Shown here: piece after piece, positions 30,590 to 44,700 of the stretch
Position numbering within the stretch: the stretch's first letter is position 1
Layout: each line of letters starts with the position of its first letter
DNA from: Scatophagus argus
Taxonomy: Eukaryota; Chordata; Actinopteri; Scatophagidae
Length of the DNA: 64,000 nt
Reading direction: 5' to 3'
Assembly (NCBI RefSeq): GCF_020382885.2
Contig: NC_058515.1
Location: 9,159,223 to 9,223,222, forward strand
The notes under the pieces: generated by a model
The model's input: only the letters and a program-made list of their open reading frames with translations
What the model was told of the DNA's origin: nothing
Database searches by the model: none
Made by a program: the position numbers and the translations under genes

Positions 30590-32720
30590 AGAGAGACGTT
30601 GAAGACACGAGAAACCAGGCTGTAAACACACAATCCTGAGATGAGAGATGGATGAATTATTTTCAAAATCCACTACATGAACAGAAAGAACTTTACCAGA
30701 ACTTATAGATGGAAAATAATCAAAAAAGAAAACTCTTTACAGGAGCACTGCAGAAACTGTTTCAGCTGAATTTGCTGAGAATGAAATTCCTCTTCTGACC
30801 GCTGACCGAGTTAGTTTCAATTCGTGGGAAATCTTTTTTTTCTCCTGATGCAGTAACAGTGTCAAGATTGCTGTTGTTATTCAGCAAGACATTTGAGACC
30901 ACTGTGCACAGACGAGTCAGTCTTCGATTAAAAGAACATTTATACTGTGACACTTCATATTAAGAATGTAACTAAGTGAATTTTGCTGAATCGATGATGT
31001 GTTTACCACGACTACTGCTGCTATGTGGAATTGAAAGGTGAACCTGAAGAAAAGTGTGGGGTCTGTACATTTTTTTTTGAAGTGTTAGTCCATAAGCAGA
31101 AGAAACTTTTCACTGCAGATAATTATTTTAAGTGTGTAACTGGATATCTGAGCATGAATATTTGCTGACCTCTAGTGGTATTTTTCCAGAACTACAATGC
31201 TTTTTAGGTTTGTTTTTTTATCAAATTGTATTGTTGAATATTATGAATACTTGATATATATTGTATGATATTGTTTCCATTCCATCATGTTTTTTATATT
31301 TCAATTTTCCATTTTATTTTATATGGTGTGTTTCATTGCATTGTTTTCAGGAGTGGCATGACGACAATGAGATGTCGGGTGTAGTGACGATAAGCTGCTG
31401 GTGTATTGGAGTTTGCCTGACACTTTATATTATTTACTAGACACTTTATTTAACTAATCATTTTCAGTATTTTTGACAAAATGACATTCCTTAATTGTTC
31501 TGTTCTCAGAGCATGGGAGCATTTGATAGCTTTCTCTGTCTTCTTGTATGTGCATTAATGTTAAGGACTGATAGAGGAAAAGCAACTATGGATTAACCCC
31601 CCCCCCCAGGAGGACTAAATTCCCAAAAAGCTCAGATAAGACCTTCTGCCTGAGCTCAGATTTGCACAGAGCTTTCTACTTAGTGTCAAAATGACAGCTT
31701 GTATCTACTATTTTTGTGTAGGACACACACCAGCCTCAAACGCTAATCTAATCACCCTATAAAATGTGGTCATCGGTCGTTTTTGTCACGTTTGGTTTTT
31801 GCCATGAGCAGGTTTAGAATCCTGTCTATTATTGTGGATCCAACTTTGGCCAAAGTGGTCCAGTCAGTTTGCATTCAGTCCATTGTGGACTGTCTTATTA
31901 TGTTAGATGAGATGTACAACAGTGTGTGCTCACATGCTAATGTAGGCCAACATTAAAAGCATTTATACTTTATGATACTTTATGTATGCACTGTACTTAT
32001 GTACACAAATTTGCATTAAATGGTTTTCTAAGGTTCAAAGAGATAACAGAACTTTATTCATTTGTTTAGTGTAATGTTGATGGTGATTTTGGCACTGCAG
32101 TTTAAAGGGTTTTAAAGAGTTTTCTTTCTAATAACTGGTTTGGACACTATGGGTTTTCAACCTTTCTAATCAGTGTCTGTACAGTTATTGCACTACTGAG
32201 CTTGCTGTGAAGCCACTGTTTACTTTGAAGCTTTTAGATAATCTAGTACATATTTACAGAAATATAAAACAATATGATTTCTATCAAATTGGTGTAGTTT
32301 TTCCGTTCCTTTAAGTGGAATCACACTTTTAACTAACAATAGATGTAGGTGGTTTAGTTTATCCCCCACACACTGATTAGATCATTTGAAATCTATTGTG
32401 TAAAGATGATTATGACATTTTCTCCCATAATGTGCAAGATGAAGGCTACTGTGAAATGGATGCTGGCTAATCATGTCATATAATTAGATTTTACAATGTA
32501 ATAAGATCTTTACAGATAACCCACTGACTTCTACCTCTAGACACGAGCAGTGCCTGACCAGTTTATCTGTAGATTAGTCTGGCTCCTGGATTAGTAGTCT
32601 GGAATAATTCTACTTCAATGAATGAAAAAAAAAATGTACAGAGATAATTAAACACAATTATCGTGGACTCCAACAAGAGGCTTCAGTCACAGTATTGAAA
32701 TAAAGAGTGGTCAGTGGGCA
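30590..32720 (+). other. dtx4 3'UTR
   Basis: AT-rich non-coding sequence after the TGA at 30589. Candidate polyadenylation signals include AATAAA at 32699-32704 and an ATTAAA near 31953; a long 3'UTR also fits mammalian DTX4. It contains an 11-C run near 31597. No coding exon is seen up to msantd1. Confidence 0.5.
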
Positions 32721-33829
32721 GCTGTTGTAGTGAACTGAAATAGTAAATATTTATTTAAACTTGTGCATTTATTCTGAATTACTTAAGAAAACAGCTGTAT
32801 TTTATTCTGTGGAAAAACACCAAACATGTTTAATTCTGCGAACTGCAAAGACGTCAATCTCAAGCCTGCAAAAATATTTGTTTCCTCAGCAAGTCAGTAA
32901 AGTAATAAAATATTAACCCATATCCAAAAGACAAGTCACATTTCTTTACTTGTTGAGAAACAGGCTTTGTAAGCATTCACTGGAAGCAAAGAAACAAACA
33001 CTCACAAAAGCGACCTTTGACACCAACTTTCATTTGCTCCAACATTTTTGCAATGGCAGAGCTTAACATTTGTCTTAAGTGACAGATGTGATGGATTGGG
33101 CAAAGCTGCCAATTTGCAGTATGAAAATGTACCGGCCGCCTGTCAGGTTACTGAGGAGCAGATGGGTTAAGGCTTTAATCAGGCCAGAACTGAGTTAAGC
33201 TGGACTGACAGCAACTAGTGGCACTAATAAAGATAAAGTGGGGATGGACTGTATCCAAGCATTACCAGTTCTGTGCTTTTCAGTATATATATGGAGAATA
33301 AATATGGAGAAACAAATCAGAGGGGACAAAATATTGCAGAGTAAGAGTCATTTGGGGTTTTATTGTCAATGTATTTGTGTAAACCACATTGTGGTTTTGG
33401 TGTGTAAATCTTCTTGAAAGAAGGGTGGGAACAGAGAGGGCGGTGGAGAGAAAGGAAACAGGAGGCAAGGGAGAAAAAAATGCAAATAATGGTTGATTAG
33501 GATGCTTGAGATGGGGCTAGACAGAGATCTGCCCCTTGCTGAGACCTTGCTGGGGCAGGGGGGCCCTCCTTCTGGTCAGAGAAAATCTTCCTACAGGGGT
33601 CCATTGTCTACAACCCATAGGAAGCTGATCACAACAGTCAGCGTTTTGTATTCAGTTGCAGGGGTGCCTATAGTGGATCACTACATGTTGCCATTTTGTC
33701 TGATCCCCCCCACCCCCCTTTGCTTGCTATTTAGGTCTAAACTGCAGACTGAAAGTGTTTTTCTCTCCTCTATATCATGCCAGATACAACAAATCCTCCC
33801 TCTCCCCATCTCAAAAGACTTGTCTATTA

Positions 33830-34156
33830 TTAAAAGCTTTTAAATGGAACAGGGTGTTGGCTGACTACCAAATCCAATGCCTTGTTGCCAGGGAAACACA
33901 TACCCGTGGTCTTGGCTTTGCTTTTTTCCCCCCATCCCCAGAGGCTCATATTTCAAAACTGTCAGCAATCTCACACTCTCACACTGCCGCCTTTCAGCTA
34001 AAAGCTTTTTGTGTTGCCAGCAGAGGAGCAGTGTGCAGGGGAAAGGAGAGCGGATGGGAGTGGTTAGAGGAGAGGGAGGGAAAATGAGGGGCCTCCCTCA
34101 CAGTTGCCAAGGCAACTTGATGTCACTGTGACATCACACACCACTAAAAGCTTTTA
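33830..34156 (+). promoter_or_regulatory. msantd1 upstream array: X-boxes, CRE-like palindrome and TAAAAGCTTTT palindromes
   Basis: Within 330 bp there are three TAAAAGCTTTT palindromes (33831, 33999, 34145; the first extends to the perfect 14-mer TTAAAAGCTTTTAA). There are two RFX X-box-like sites, GTTGCCAGGGAAAC at 33884-33897 and GTTGCCAAGGCAAC at 34103-34116. A perfect 9-bp inverted repeat TGATGTCAC-T-GTGACATCA at 34118-34136 sits 1 bp after the second X-box and carries CRE-like half sites. The array ends about 220 bp before the msantd1 start codon. Confidence 0.65.
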
Positions 34157-34157
34157 A

Positions 34158-35893
<1,736 letters not shown>

Positions 35894-36520
35894 AGTGTGA
35901 TAGTTGTGGTCTCACTGAGATCATGGCCTCATCTATAGCCTTGTTAAAGCAAAATTATAGAAGTATATTTATTATGGATTTCAGTTTAACATTGAACATT
36001 GTTACGGTTCATCGTGTTGCATATGTAAGTACAGTATAGCTCTTATCAGTGGTATAGAGATGTACACAAATGTGCTGTTACAATATCTGAAGATAACAGA
36101 GACCTTTCTTCAATACCCTATGGAAATCATTGTGGTAACAAGAAAATTGCAAAGTTCTCTTGTCATTTTATTTTTGACTATGCCACGATAATTATAAGTT
36201 AGGAAGGTCTGATGACAAGACAGGACAACTTGTAGCATTATGAACCAGGAGTTTAGGCAATAGTCCTTGCTGCTGTGATAGGAAAGGAGCTGTCACCAAA
36301 TGGCATTATAACCAACACAAACTGCTCAGCAGCAAAACACATTAAGCTACATTTCCTGCTGTCGACCGATTTAACTGTTCAAGGTGTATCTCATAGATGC
36401 AAAATTAAAAAAATATTCATTCATTCAAATTAACTCATTTTCTCCTTGTATTCAGCATCTTCCGATTGTGCATCACTGTGACTGCATGGATTGGCACCCT
36501 GTCTGCACATTCAGTGGACA

Positions 36521-36526
36521 AATAAA
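36521..36526 (+). terminator. msantd1 polyadenylation signal
   Basis: AATAAA about 630 nt after the msantd1 stop, with T/GT-rich sequence downstream. Confidence 0.5.
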
Positions 36527-37384
36527 ACATACAACACAGTGTTTAATCTGGGGTAACATTGTGTTTTATGTTTAGATATGAATGCAAACTTCATGACAGA
36601 AGCTGAAAAACTCAGATTTCAATAGATCACAAAATGCCCTGATCTTATTTGCACTTCTGCCAAATAAAACAACAAACATTCTGCAATCATTTCATTTCTA
36701 GTCTTTAATTGTTACTGCAGGATAATTAATGAAATGCTAAATACACAGAAGGTAAGGCTTGATAGAGCCAAAATCTTAAGACCTGTAAGTTAGTTCCATT
36801 GCACTCTACATCAGCTCTTAGGAAGTCACTGCTTCATAAATATGAAAATGCAGCAAACATGCCAAATATTGCTACCTGTTATGTTAGCGTTTCCAATAAT
36901 AAATAAATAAAATAACATATATATAGATATGTCTATATATATAACTACTATTCTATCCTTTCTTCTTTGCAAATGATTTGGTGCAGTAAAGCCATGTGAC
37001 AGTATGTGCAACCGTTGCAGCCCTTTGACCAGAGAGGCAGGCTATTGTTTACAGACCATGTGCAGTTAAGTGCTGCTGCGCCAGTGTGGAAGAGATAAGG
37101 GTCGACCCACATGCAAAGTGTTTGACGGATACTGCAGTGATAGCTAAATTACGGGTAAGACTTATATGTTGATATATTTTTAATTATATACTGATTACTG
37201 ATCATTTGATTTCTTGTCGTGCGTTTTAAAATTTAATGTGCTGCTTCGTGACACGTCATTACAGAACTTAAATGTGGTTTCAGAAACAGTCTTTAAATAT
37301 TTGAGTGGCTTGTCTCTTTTTAAAAAAGCTGGGCTTTTAAATTTTGTTTACTTTAGAGCAAAATAAAGACTGACAACTGCCATC

Positions 37385-37714
37385 AATATCAGCCAATAGC
37401 GTCACTCCGCTTGTTTGAATATTGAACGAGACGGGCGTGGTGATTGGTCAGAATGGGACGTCACGTGTTCCAGATACGTTACGCTGTCATAGTTACAATG
37501 AAAGACGCTTTGTGACCCCCGCGGTTAGTGAATGGAAGGTGGTGCCGTCCTGCGTTTCCATATGGGCTACTGAATCACGTCAAGAAAATATTATTTTGAA
37601 TAATTTAACAAAAAGGTGGACGTGCAAAGTTTAAAATGTTAATGCTGGCACTTTTAGCACCGTGAAAGGAAATACCGTCGGAGCGGTTTGTGGAACTTTT
37701 TACCCCGAGATAAG
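37385..37714 (+). promoter_or_regulatory. rgs12 main promoter and probable non-coding exon 1
   Basis: A CCAAT box at 37393-37397, an inverted one (ATTGG) at 37443-37447, and a joined CRE half site/E-box ACGTCACGTG at 37458-37467 lie close together. A donor (ATAAG then GTAATT) at 37714/37715 may end exon 1. The first coding exon has an acceptor at 38695-38696. The exact start site is unknown. Confidence 0.5.
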
Positions 37715-38697
37715 GTAATTTCAAGTCAGTCCTCAAACAACCTTGTTGCGGTGGTTGTTTCGGACGTGTGTAAGTTAACTTTTTGATGGCATATGAAAAG
37801 GTAAAAAAAAAAGATATTTGTAAGGTGTTTCTGGTGTTGAAAATGTTAACTTGTGTGGTGAGTAGAGTACTGAAACATTTAAAATCAGTGGTTGAGCGAA
37901 TTCTAAGAGTGGTTGTCATTTAGGTGTTTATGAATAGGGAGCCAGCTGGCAAGTTGTTTTGTGGAAGGAGGTGGAGGGGTGGATGGGAGTGCAAGCTGTG
38001 TGAGGACATAAAAGCTGTGTCTTATCTCTGACAGATAATTGCTAAAATAAGATTGATAGCAGCACTAGGTTTCATAAATTGCTTTAGTAAGAGTTAAAAA
38101 GGGCTCCACTCTCACTATGGGTGTATTGTTAAGACTTTTGCAATTCAGTTTTTAACCAGTGGTCACAAGCAAAAATATGTATTATTCTATTACTATTATT
38201 ATTACTATTATTCTAATTACTATATAGTATTATGAAGAGCTGAGACAGTTATTCGATTATTTGATTTGAGATATTCAGCAACAATCTTGATGATAGATTG
38301 TCTATTTTTGACAAAGAAAAAGGCTACATTTGCTGTCTTTCTAAACTGAAAATTTCATGTTGAATTTTGTCTCTGATCGTTGTAAACTAAATCTATTTTT
38401 TGCTTGGAAAACATATGGGCTTTGAAAACCGTGATTTTTGTCACTATTTTTAAAATTATTCAAGTAACTGACAAGGCAATTTAATCGATCTTGAAAATAG
38501 TTATTATTTGCAGGCCTAGTGAAATGCTTTGAATTAGTATTTTATCTCAGCATGCCTCTGTTGAAAGCTGATAAGCAAGTGAATTACTGTGCGGTCCTGT
38601 GTGTTAATTCTTCCATTCTGGTATAATTTGATGTATTTCAAACACAATGCAAGTGAGTAATTTTGTTTCTCTCTGTTTTGCTCTGTGTAACTTTAGG

Positions 38698-38715
38698 ATG
38701 ACAACAACACAATAG
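38698..38715 (+). promoter_or_regulatory. Short upstream ORF in the rgs12 leader
   Basis: ATG ACA ACA ACA CAA TAG starts one base inside the coding exon and ends 63 nt before the rgs12 start codon. It could dampen initiation at 38779. Confidence 0.4.
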
Positions 38716-38778
38716 TGTTGGCAACCTGAAAGTGTTTTAGTTCCCACACACTGGGTCTCACATCAACAGACAACAAAG

Positions 38779-41700
38779 ATGAGGATACAGGGACAGCCTG
38801 AGGGCGTAAGGAGGCGTCTGGATTTAAATGCAATTGGTGAGCTCAGGGCTGTGGAGCTCATTCGAGGTCGGGCAGGGTATGGCTTTACAATTTCAGGACA
38901 GAGGCCCTGTCTACTGAGTGGCATCCTTGAAGGGAGCCCTGCTGCCCTAGTGGGACTCAAACAGGGAGATAACATCATGGCCATCAATGGAACAGATGTG
39001 TCCACTGCTTTGCATGAGACTGTGGTGCAGTTGATTGGGAGCTGCAAAGGACCCTTGCGGATGGTGGTGCATGCTGAGGGCCGAATCATGGGGAACCCCA
39101 TCCTAAATGATGCAAAATTTGGGAGTGGCCAGAAAAGTGGTGTTTTCCAAAAGGCAGGTGTTCTTCGCACTATCTCAGATGATTCAAGCAATTCCTCCTT
39201 TAAGTCAAATCATACTATTGCCACCAAACAGAGGCCAGTGTCAGAGCCTGATATGTCGCATTGGTCACAACACTGGAGCTCTTTAGCTGAGCAGCCAAAG
39301 GAGGTAACTTCCAGGATTGGGGACACTGACTCTGTGTTTACAGATGCAGAAGAGGCAAATCCAGACTGGAGTATTTTAAACATGACCTTGGTGGTTGGCT
39401 ATCTGAGCTCCACAGAACTGATTTTAAACACTACAGAACCAGAGGAGGACTGTTTAAAAGCCATTCGTGAGCGAATACGACAGTTGGGAACAGAGCAGGA
39501 CACCCATACACTTGTGATGATGAAGATCATGTTTGACTGTGTTCGACTCTGTGACGACACAGGAGCTGTTTTGGCTGCCTTTCCAACTGAAAACCTGGTT
39601 TTGGGGGCTGTCTGTGCTGAAGACCCACGTTTTTTTTGCCTGGTGACAACAGCACATATAATCAATGGACGCGTACCTGAGGATGGTCCTCTGCGGGCAT
39701 CGTGCCATGTTTTCTTCATTGACCCAGAGCTTGGAAACCACGGGGACCACATAGGCATTGCCGGACGTTTTGGGTTCGACTGCACTCCAGATCCAGATGC
39801 CTTGGGCTGCCTGGAATTTCCTCAAACTCCCCAAGATGTTCTTCATTTTGTCACAGTCCTGTACAGCGACATGGGAGAGGCTGTGGAGAGGCTTCGAGCC
39901 AAACTGGATATGGAGGCTCAGCAGCAAGCCAAAGTGAATGGTAGCAGTGGCAAGCAAGGCAGTGCCAGCAGCAACGGGGACAGTGGAATTGGAAATTCGT
40001 CTCCCCCTGAGGAGAGAGCGGACAGGGATTTCCCTTCTGCAATCCAAAACCATACTGGGGCCCACCTCCCCAGCTGTCCATGGGATTATCCTCTGACTGA
40101 AGACCTCACCCCAATAAACCTCTCCAAGAATGACCAAAAACTTAATCCAGAGAACAGTGCCAGCATACATTCCCTTTCAGAGTCACTACCTGGCCCTGAT
40201 TGTCTTACTAGCTTTTATGGAGGTCCCCCACCCAGACTCGAGTTCCAGTTTAAGCCTCCACCTCCTCCTCCACCTTTGGATAAAAAAACAAGTATCTTTG
40301 GAGATCCTCTCAGAAGTAGCCAAAGGTGGTTCTCAAAGCCAAAGTGGCCAAAAGCCCTAAGTAGTCATCCTGAGCCTCAGGTGATGTGCAGCAACAACTT
40401 TAGCCACTTGCCTCCCCCCATGAATCAGATCCCCTCAGACAGGTACCGGTCAGCTGAAGTCCTGATGCTTCCTCCCAGAGACGAATGGACCAAAGGGTTT
40501 CTTGAACAGAGAGAGAAACAGCAGAGAGATGGCAGTACCAAAAATGTAAGCATTTTTTAATTTTTACTTTTTAAAGCTGAACTCTGCAACATTGAAAATT
40601 TTAAACAGCACATCTTAAAAACAGCATGTTTCTCATAGTAGTTGATGCTCTCTTTACTCTGCTGTTGAAAACCGTTGATCAAGTTTGTAAGGTCATGTAG
40701 GTGAACTGTGGTGTCAATAAGCAACTTACCAATACAAAGTAATGGCTACTTATGCTGCTATTATCAGTTGCATGTATCTGCTGGTCATAAGATTTAAGAA
40801 CCAGTGTCAAAAATACAACTGTATATGTTCTGTCATATTTGTTGTAGTTTAAAAATGTGAAAGAATCTGGATTGCCTCATGAATGTTTTGGTAGATACAG
40901 GTGAACACATTTATCTATATAATCTATATCTATAGTGATCTCTATATAGAATGTACACACACACTCTGAATCCTTGCAACGATCTCATAGCCATGTATCA
41001 ATGAGAAATCCTTACACACAGTTAAATAGTTCCATTGTAAGTGCAGTCACGCTGAGACAAGAGCATCTGTTTCTATACTTCATTCATGTTTAACACAGTG
41101 ACACAGGAAGTATTAAATGGCCACATGAAGTTGAATTTCCAGACACTGAGGGGGTGTTAGTAAGCCTGTGTTAGGCGGCGGCTAAAATATGATACAATAC
41201 CACTATTTCAACAGTCAATTGGTGCTGAGTGTGAACTGAACTCAAACAGCACCTGTTGTAAGTCAATGACGTCATCGGCATTAATGTGCAGAGAGAAGGA
41301 CACTGAGTTTTTTTTTGCTACTGTCCTCACCGCCCACAAGATGGCCCTGTGTATCCACGTAGTCCCACAAATGAAACCCTCCTCAGGAAATCATTGACTG
41401 CAACCTCTGATTGGTTGGTTATATTTTTTTTTTTTTGGAAATACGTACAAAATTCAGGACATTTTAGGTCATATCAAGTGTATTTTGGATAAAGTTCAGC
41501 TACAAAATGTGTAGTTTTTCAACTTCCATTTTAATATGCTTTCATATTTATTTAAGCCAATATTTTGCTGTGTATATAAATCTAAAGTGTATTGTGTCCC
41601 TAGCTTACATTAGATCAGAAAGACGACAATCTTGCACAGGAAGCCGGGCAAATTGCAGGGTAGAGCCCATGCCATGCAGCAGTAATTATCTGCAATTCTT

Positions 41701-44700
41701 GAACTCTTGTTTAAACTTCAGACACAGCCTCCCCAGTCACAGGAATAGAGGTGGCTGGTTATACTGTGTTGTTTCTGGAGCGATAGGCAGAACTCACCTT
41801 CATCTGTCATCTTTCATCCTCAGACTTCGTTCAAAAACTGCATACAAACACTTTATGTGCTAGAATGTTATTCCATTATCTCAGAATTAGTCATGTTTTA
41901 ATTGGACCTTTTATGAACTTTCCGTAAATGAACGCTTGAGTCAGTGATACAGTATACTAATGTGGAAAAATATTTATGCATATTATTTTAAGATAACCCC
42001 ACATTATGAACTACTATTTATTACTACTTTTAGTGGGAGACATTTTCTATGTGTTACAAGACCAGTAATGAAATTTAATGTAGTTGAATAGATTTGAATC
42101 AAATTACAGTAACCTGGCTGTATTGGCTGATTAAGTTTTTAGCGCAAATCAAAAATGCTCAACAGGATGAACTATAAATAATGCAAGAACAAATGTATTG
42201 ATTATGCTGACTATAGCTTTGCGTCTTTATGTATGTGCTCATCAGTATGTCCTTTTACAGGGCTCCAGGTTTTGGGGTGTGGGTGTTATCCGTGCCTCTA
42301 AACGCCGCTCTGCAAAAAAACGTCTCAGCTTGGCACGATCACTGGATGACCTTGAGGTAGGCACTGGGTGTTTTTTTTTTTTTCTTTTTTTTTAATACAT
42401 CTTCACTGGTTTTCCTAGATTTTAATTTATTTTTGTTTTTCCTGAATCAGAACATTCATATATTGTAAGTTTTTCATGTGATTAATTTTATCATTGCTAA
42501 CCAAGTGAAATAATTAGTGGTTTCTTAGTGTTTCAATTTCACACATTTTTTTTTTTATTCAAGTTGATGGAAAAGTATAATATTCATCTTTTGTGTGTCT
42601 CATTCTGCTGGGCCTGCATACAAAATGTGCTTCTCTAATGTGGACATTGAGTTAAACCATCCCCCTTTTTCATTCTGCTCCACACTGTTTTTTTCTTAAC
42701 CCTTAATTTCTGCTGCCTTGAACTCTGTGCTTGCTGCTACACTTGTGGCACGAGGGGGCTCACAAAGTGGTCTTTGTGTGGGCCAGAGTCCTGTTTGTTT
42801 GGCCCCGCTAATGAGCACTGCTTCACGACCGAATATTGTGCTCACATTTTCTCGTATTAATGTTGCTGAGGATGTTTCTCCAGTGTTCTCTCATACGCGC
42901 ATTAGTCATGCACACTGATTCACGTTAACAAAAACACACGCACTCTTTTCCTGCCTTTCATAATTGCTACAACAGCATGTGAACAGACAGAAGAAACTCA
43001 AAAACTGGCATACTGTGTTGTATGTCCATGCATTAGTCACACACAGACACACCCGCAGACCACACATTATAACCAAAGGGGAACACCACAGTTCTCACTG
43101 TCTCAACACACACTAAACAGTACTGTTGTTGAAATGCTCCAGGTTCTGAGCAGGTCTGCCCCAGTTGTACAGCCACAAGATTAAAGGTGGCTATAAAAGG
43201 TTACAACATCAGCACAGTTTCTGCTGCATAGCACAACTTTTATGTCTTCTTTCAGTGTTGATTTACTGTATCACTAATCCACGATATGCTGATGTTGTCA
43301 AACATTACCTCTCCACCTGTGATCCTTACTGTGTGTTTAAAGTCTGGGTTGCTTTCTTCAGACTAACTCCAGGCGTTTTTTTAAACAAGTTGTAAAACAC
43401 ATGTATTTTTGTTTTGTTTCTGTGCTCCGAGTAAGCTCAGAGTGTGTGCGGTGTTGTTGGTTGGGTCATGTGTTTCACTATATGTAGTTGCTATGGTTAT
43501 TGCTTCCCAAAAGTTGCATCTGTCAGGAGTAAAATTACATCTTTTATTATCTAGTTTATCATCATCCCTAACTACTGATGCAGCTCTTTCCGAGCTCTGC
43601 TTTGTTATGGGACATGTATTACCGCTCTGTGTTAATTTTAAAATGTAGGGAACTGAGAAGCTTCAGGCTACTGTAATCAGTTTTGTATCTGAGAACTGCT
43701 TTTCCCAAAACAAAGTAACATTGGCTGGACAGATAGCTGGTTGCTTTTACTTGTACCATTGTGAGTTCTCTTTTTTACACCTTGAGTTTGCTTTGTTACA
43801 CAATGTATTGTGAACCTGTTATACCTGGACCTCAAACCTTTGACAGGGAGAGAAAGGCTCAGGCTTGTCTAATATGTTGAAAGTGTCAAAAACGTCATAT
43901 CACCCATGATGCAAGCATATGATGAACAAGATATGATCCCTGCACATTCTCAAGCTCTGACATGTTGGCTTCCAAACAACTGAAGTTTGGTTTGGCGTTT
44001 ATGTATTATGGAAAAGAGCATGTGGTTATCCATATAATGATAGTTTATGTTAAATTAAGCAAGACTTGAATTAGGATGCTGGAATTATTGAGCTATGAAT
44101 GTGATTTTTTTTTTCCTACTTAGGCATACATTGTGCAGAACTGGCTTATAATTTAGTTGATTGGCTTTGACCTTCATTTTTAACATTCAGCAAGCTTGGT
44201 GCAGGTATATCACCATGTTTCTTTGGTTACATAAGATGTCTTTTGATGACAGGTAGAAAAATATTTAATTTTCTGTTGAAAGGGAAACACCGGTTTTTCA
44301 AAACACTATCGTAGGGATCCATTTCCATTCAAACAGTTGAGCATATTCACTGCCGTGCAAACAGACTTGTCTGCTGTTTGTTTTGCACAGAGCCATTTTG
44401 AGTGCTGTTGCTGGAGTGAAGAGCATTAGATGCTCAGTTCCTCTGTGCAAAACCTGGCTCGCTTATGTATCTGTAACAGATAACATAAGATATTTTTGAT
44501 AAGGATCCTTTTAATTTGGTTCTCAGAGAATTATGATGCTCCCCTGATGTAAATATTTAATGCCGGCCATATGTCTAAATTGCACCAAAATATTTTTGGC
44601 ACACTGATACATCTTTGATTAGCTAATATCTGGGGATAATAATGATCATATATCATATATAATAATAATCATATAATCATATATGAGATTTGTTCTCATG

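Noticed and set aside
39454-40170. A 238-residue minus-strand ORF
   Set aside because: Antisense to the large rgs12 PDZ-PTB exon; codon content follows the sense gene and no family is recognised.
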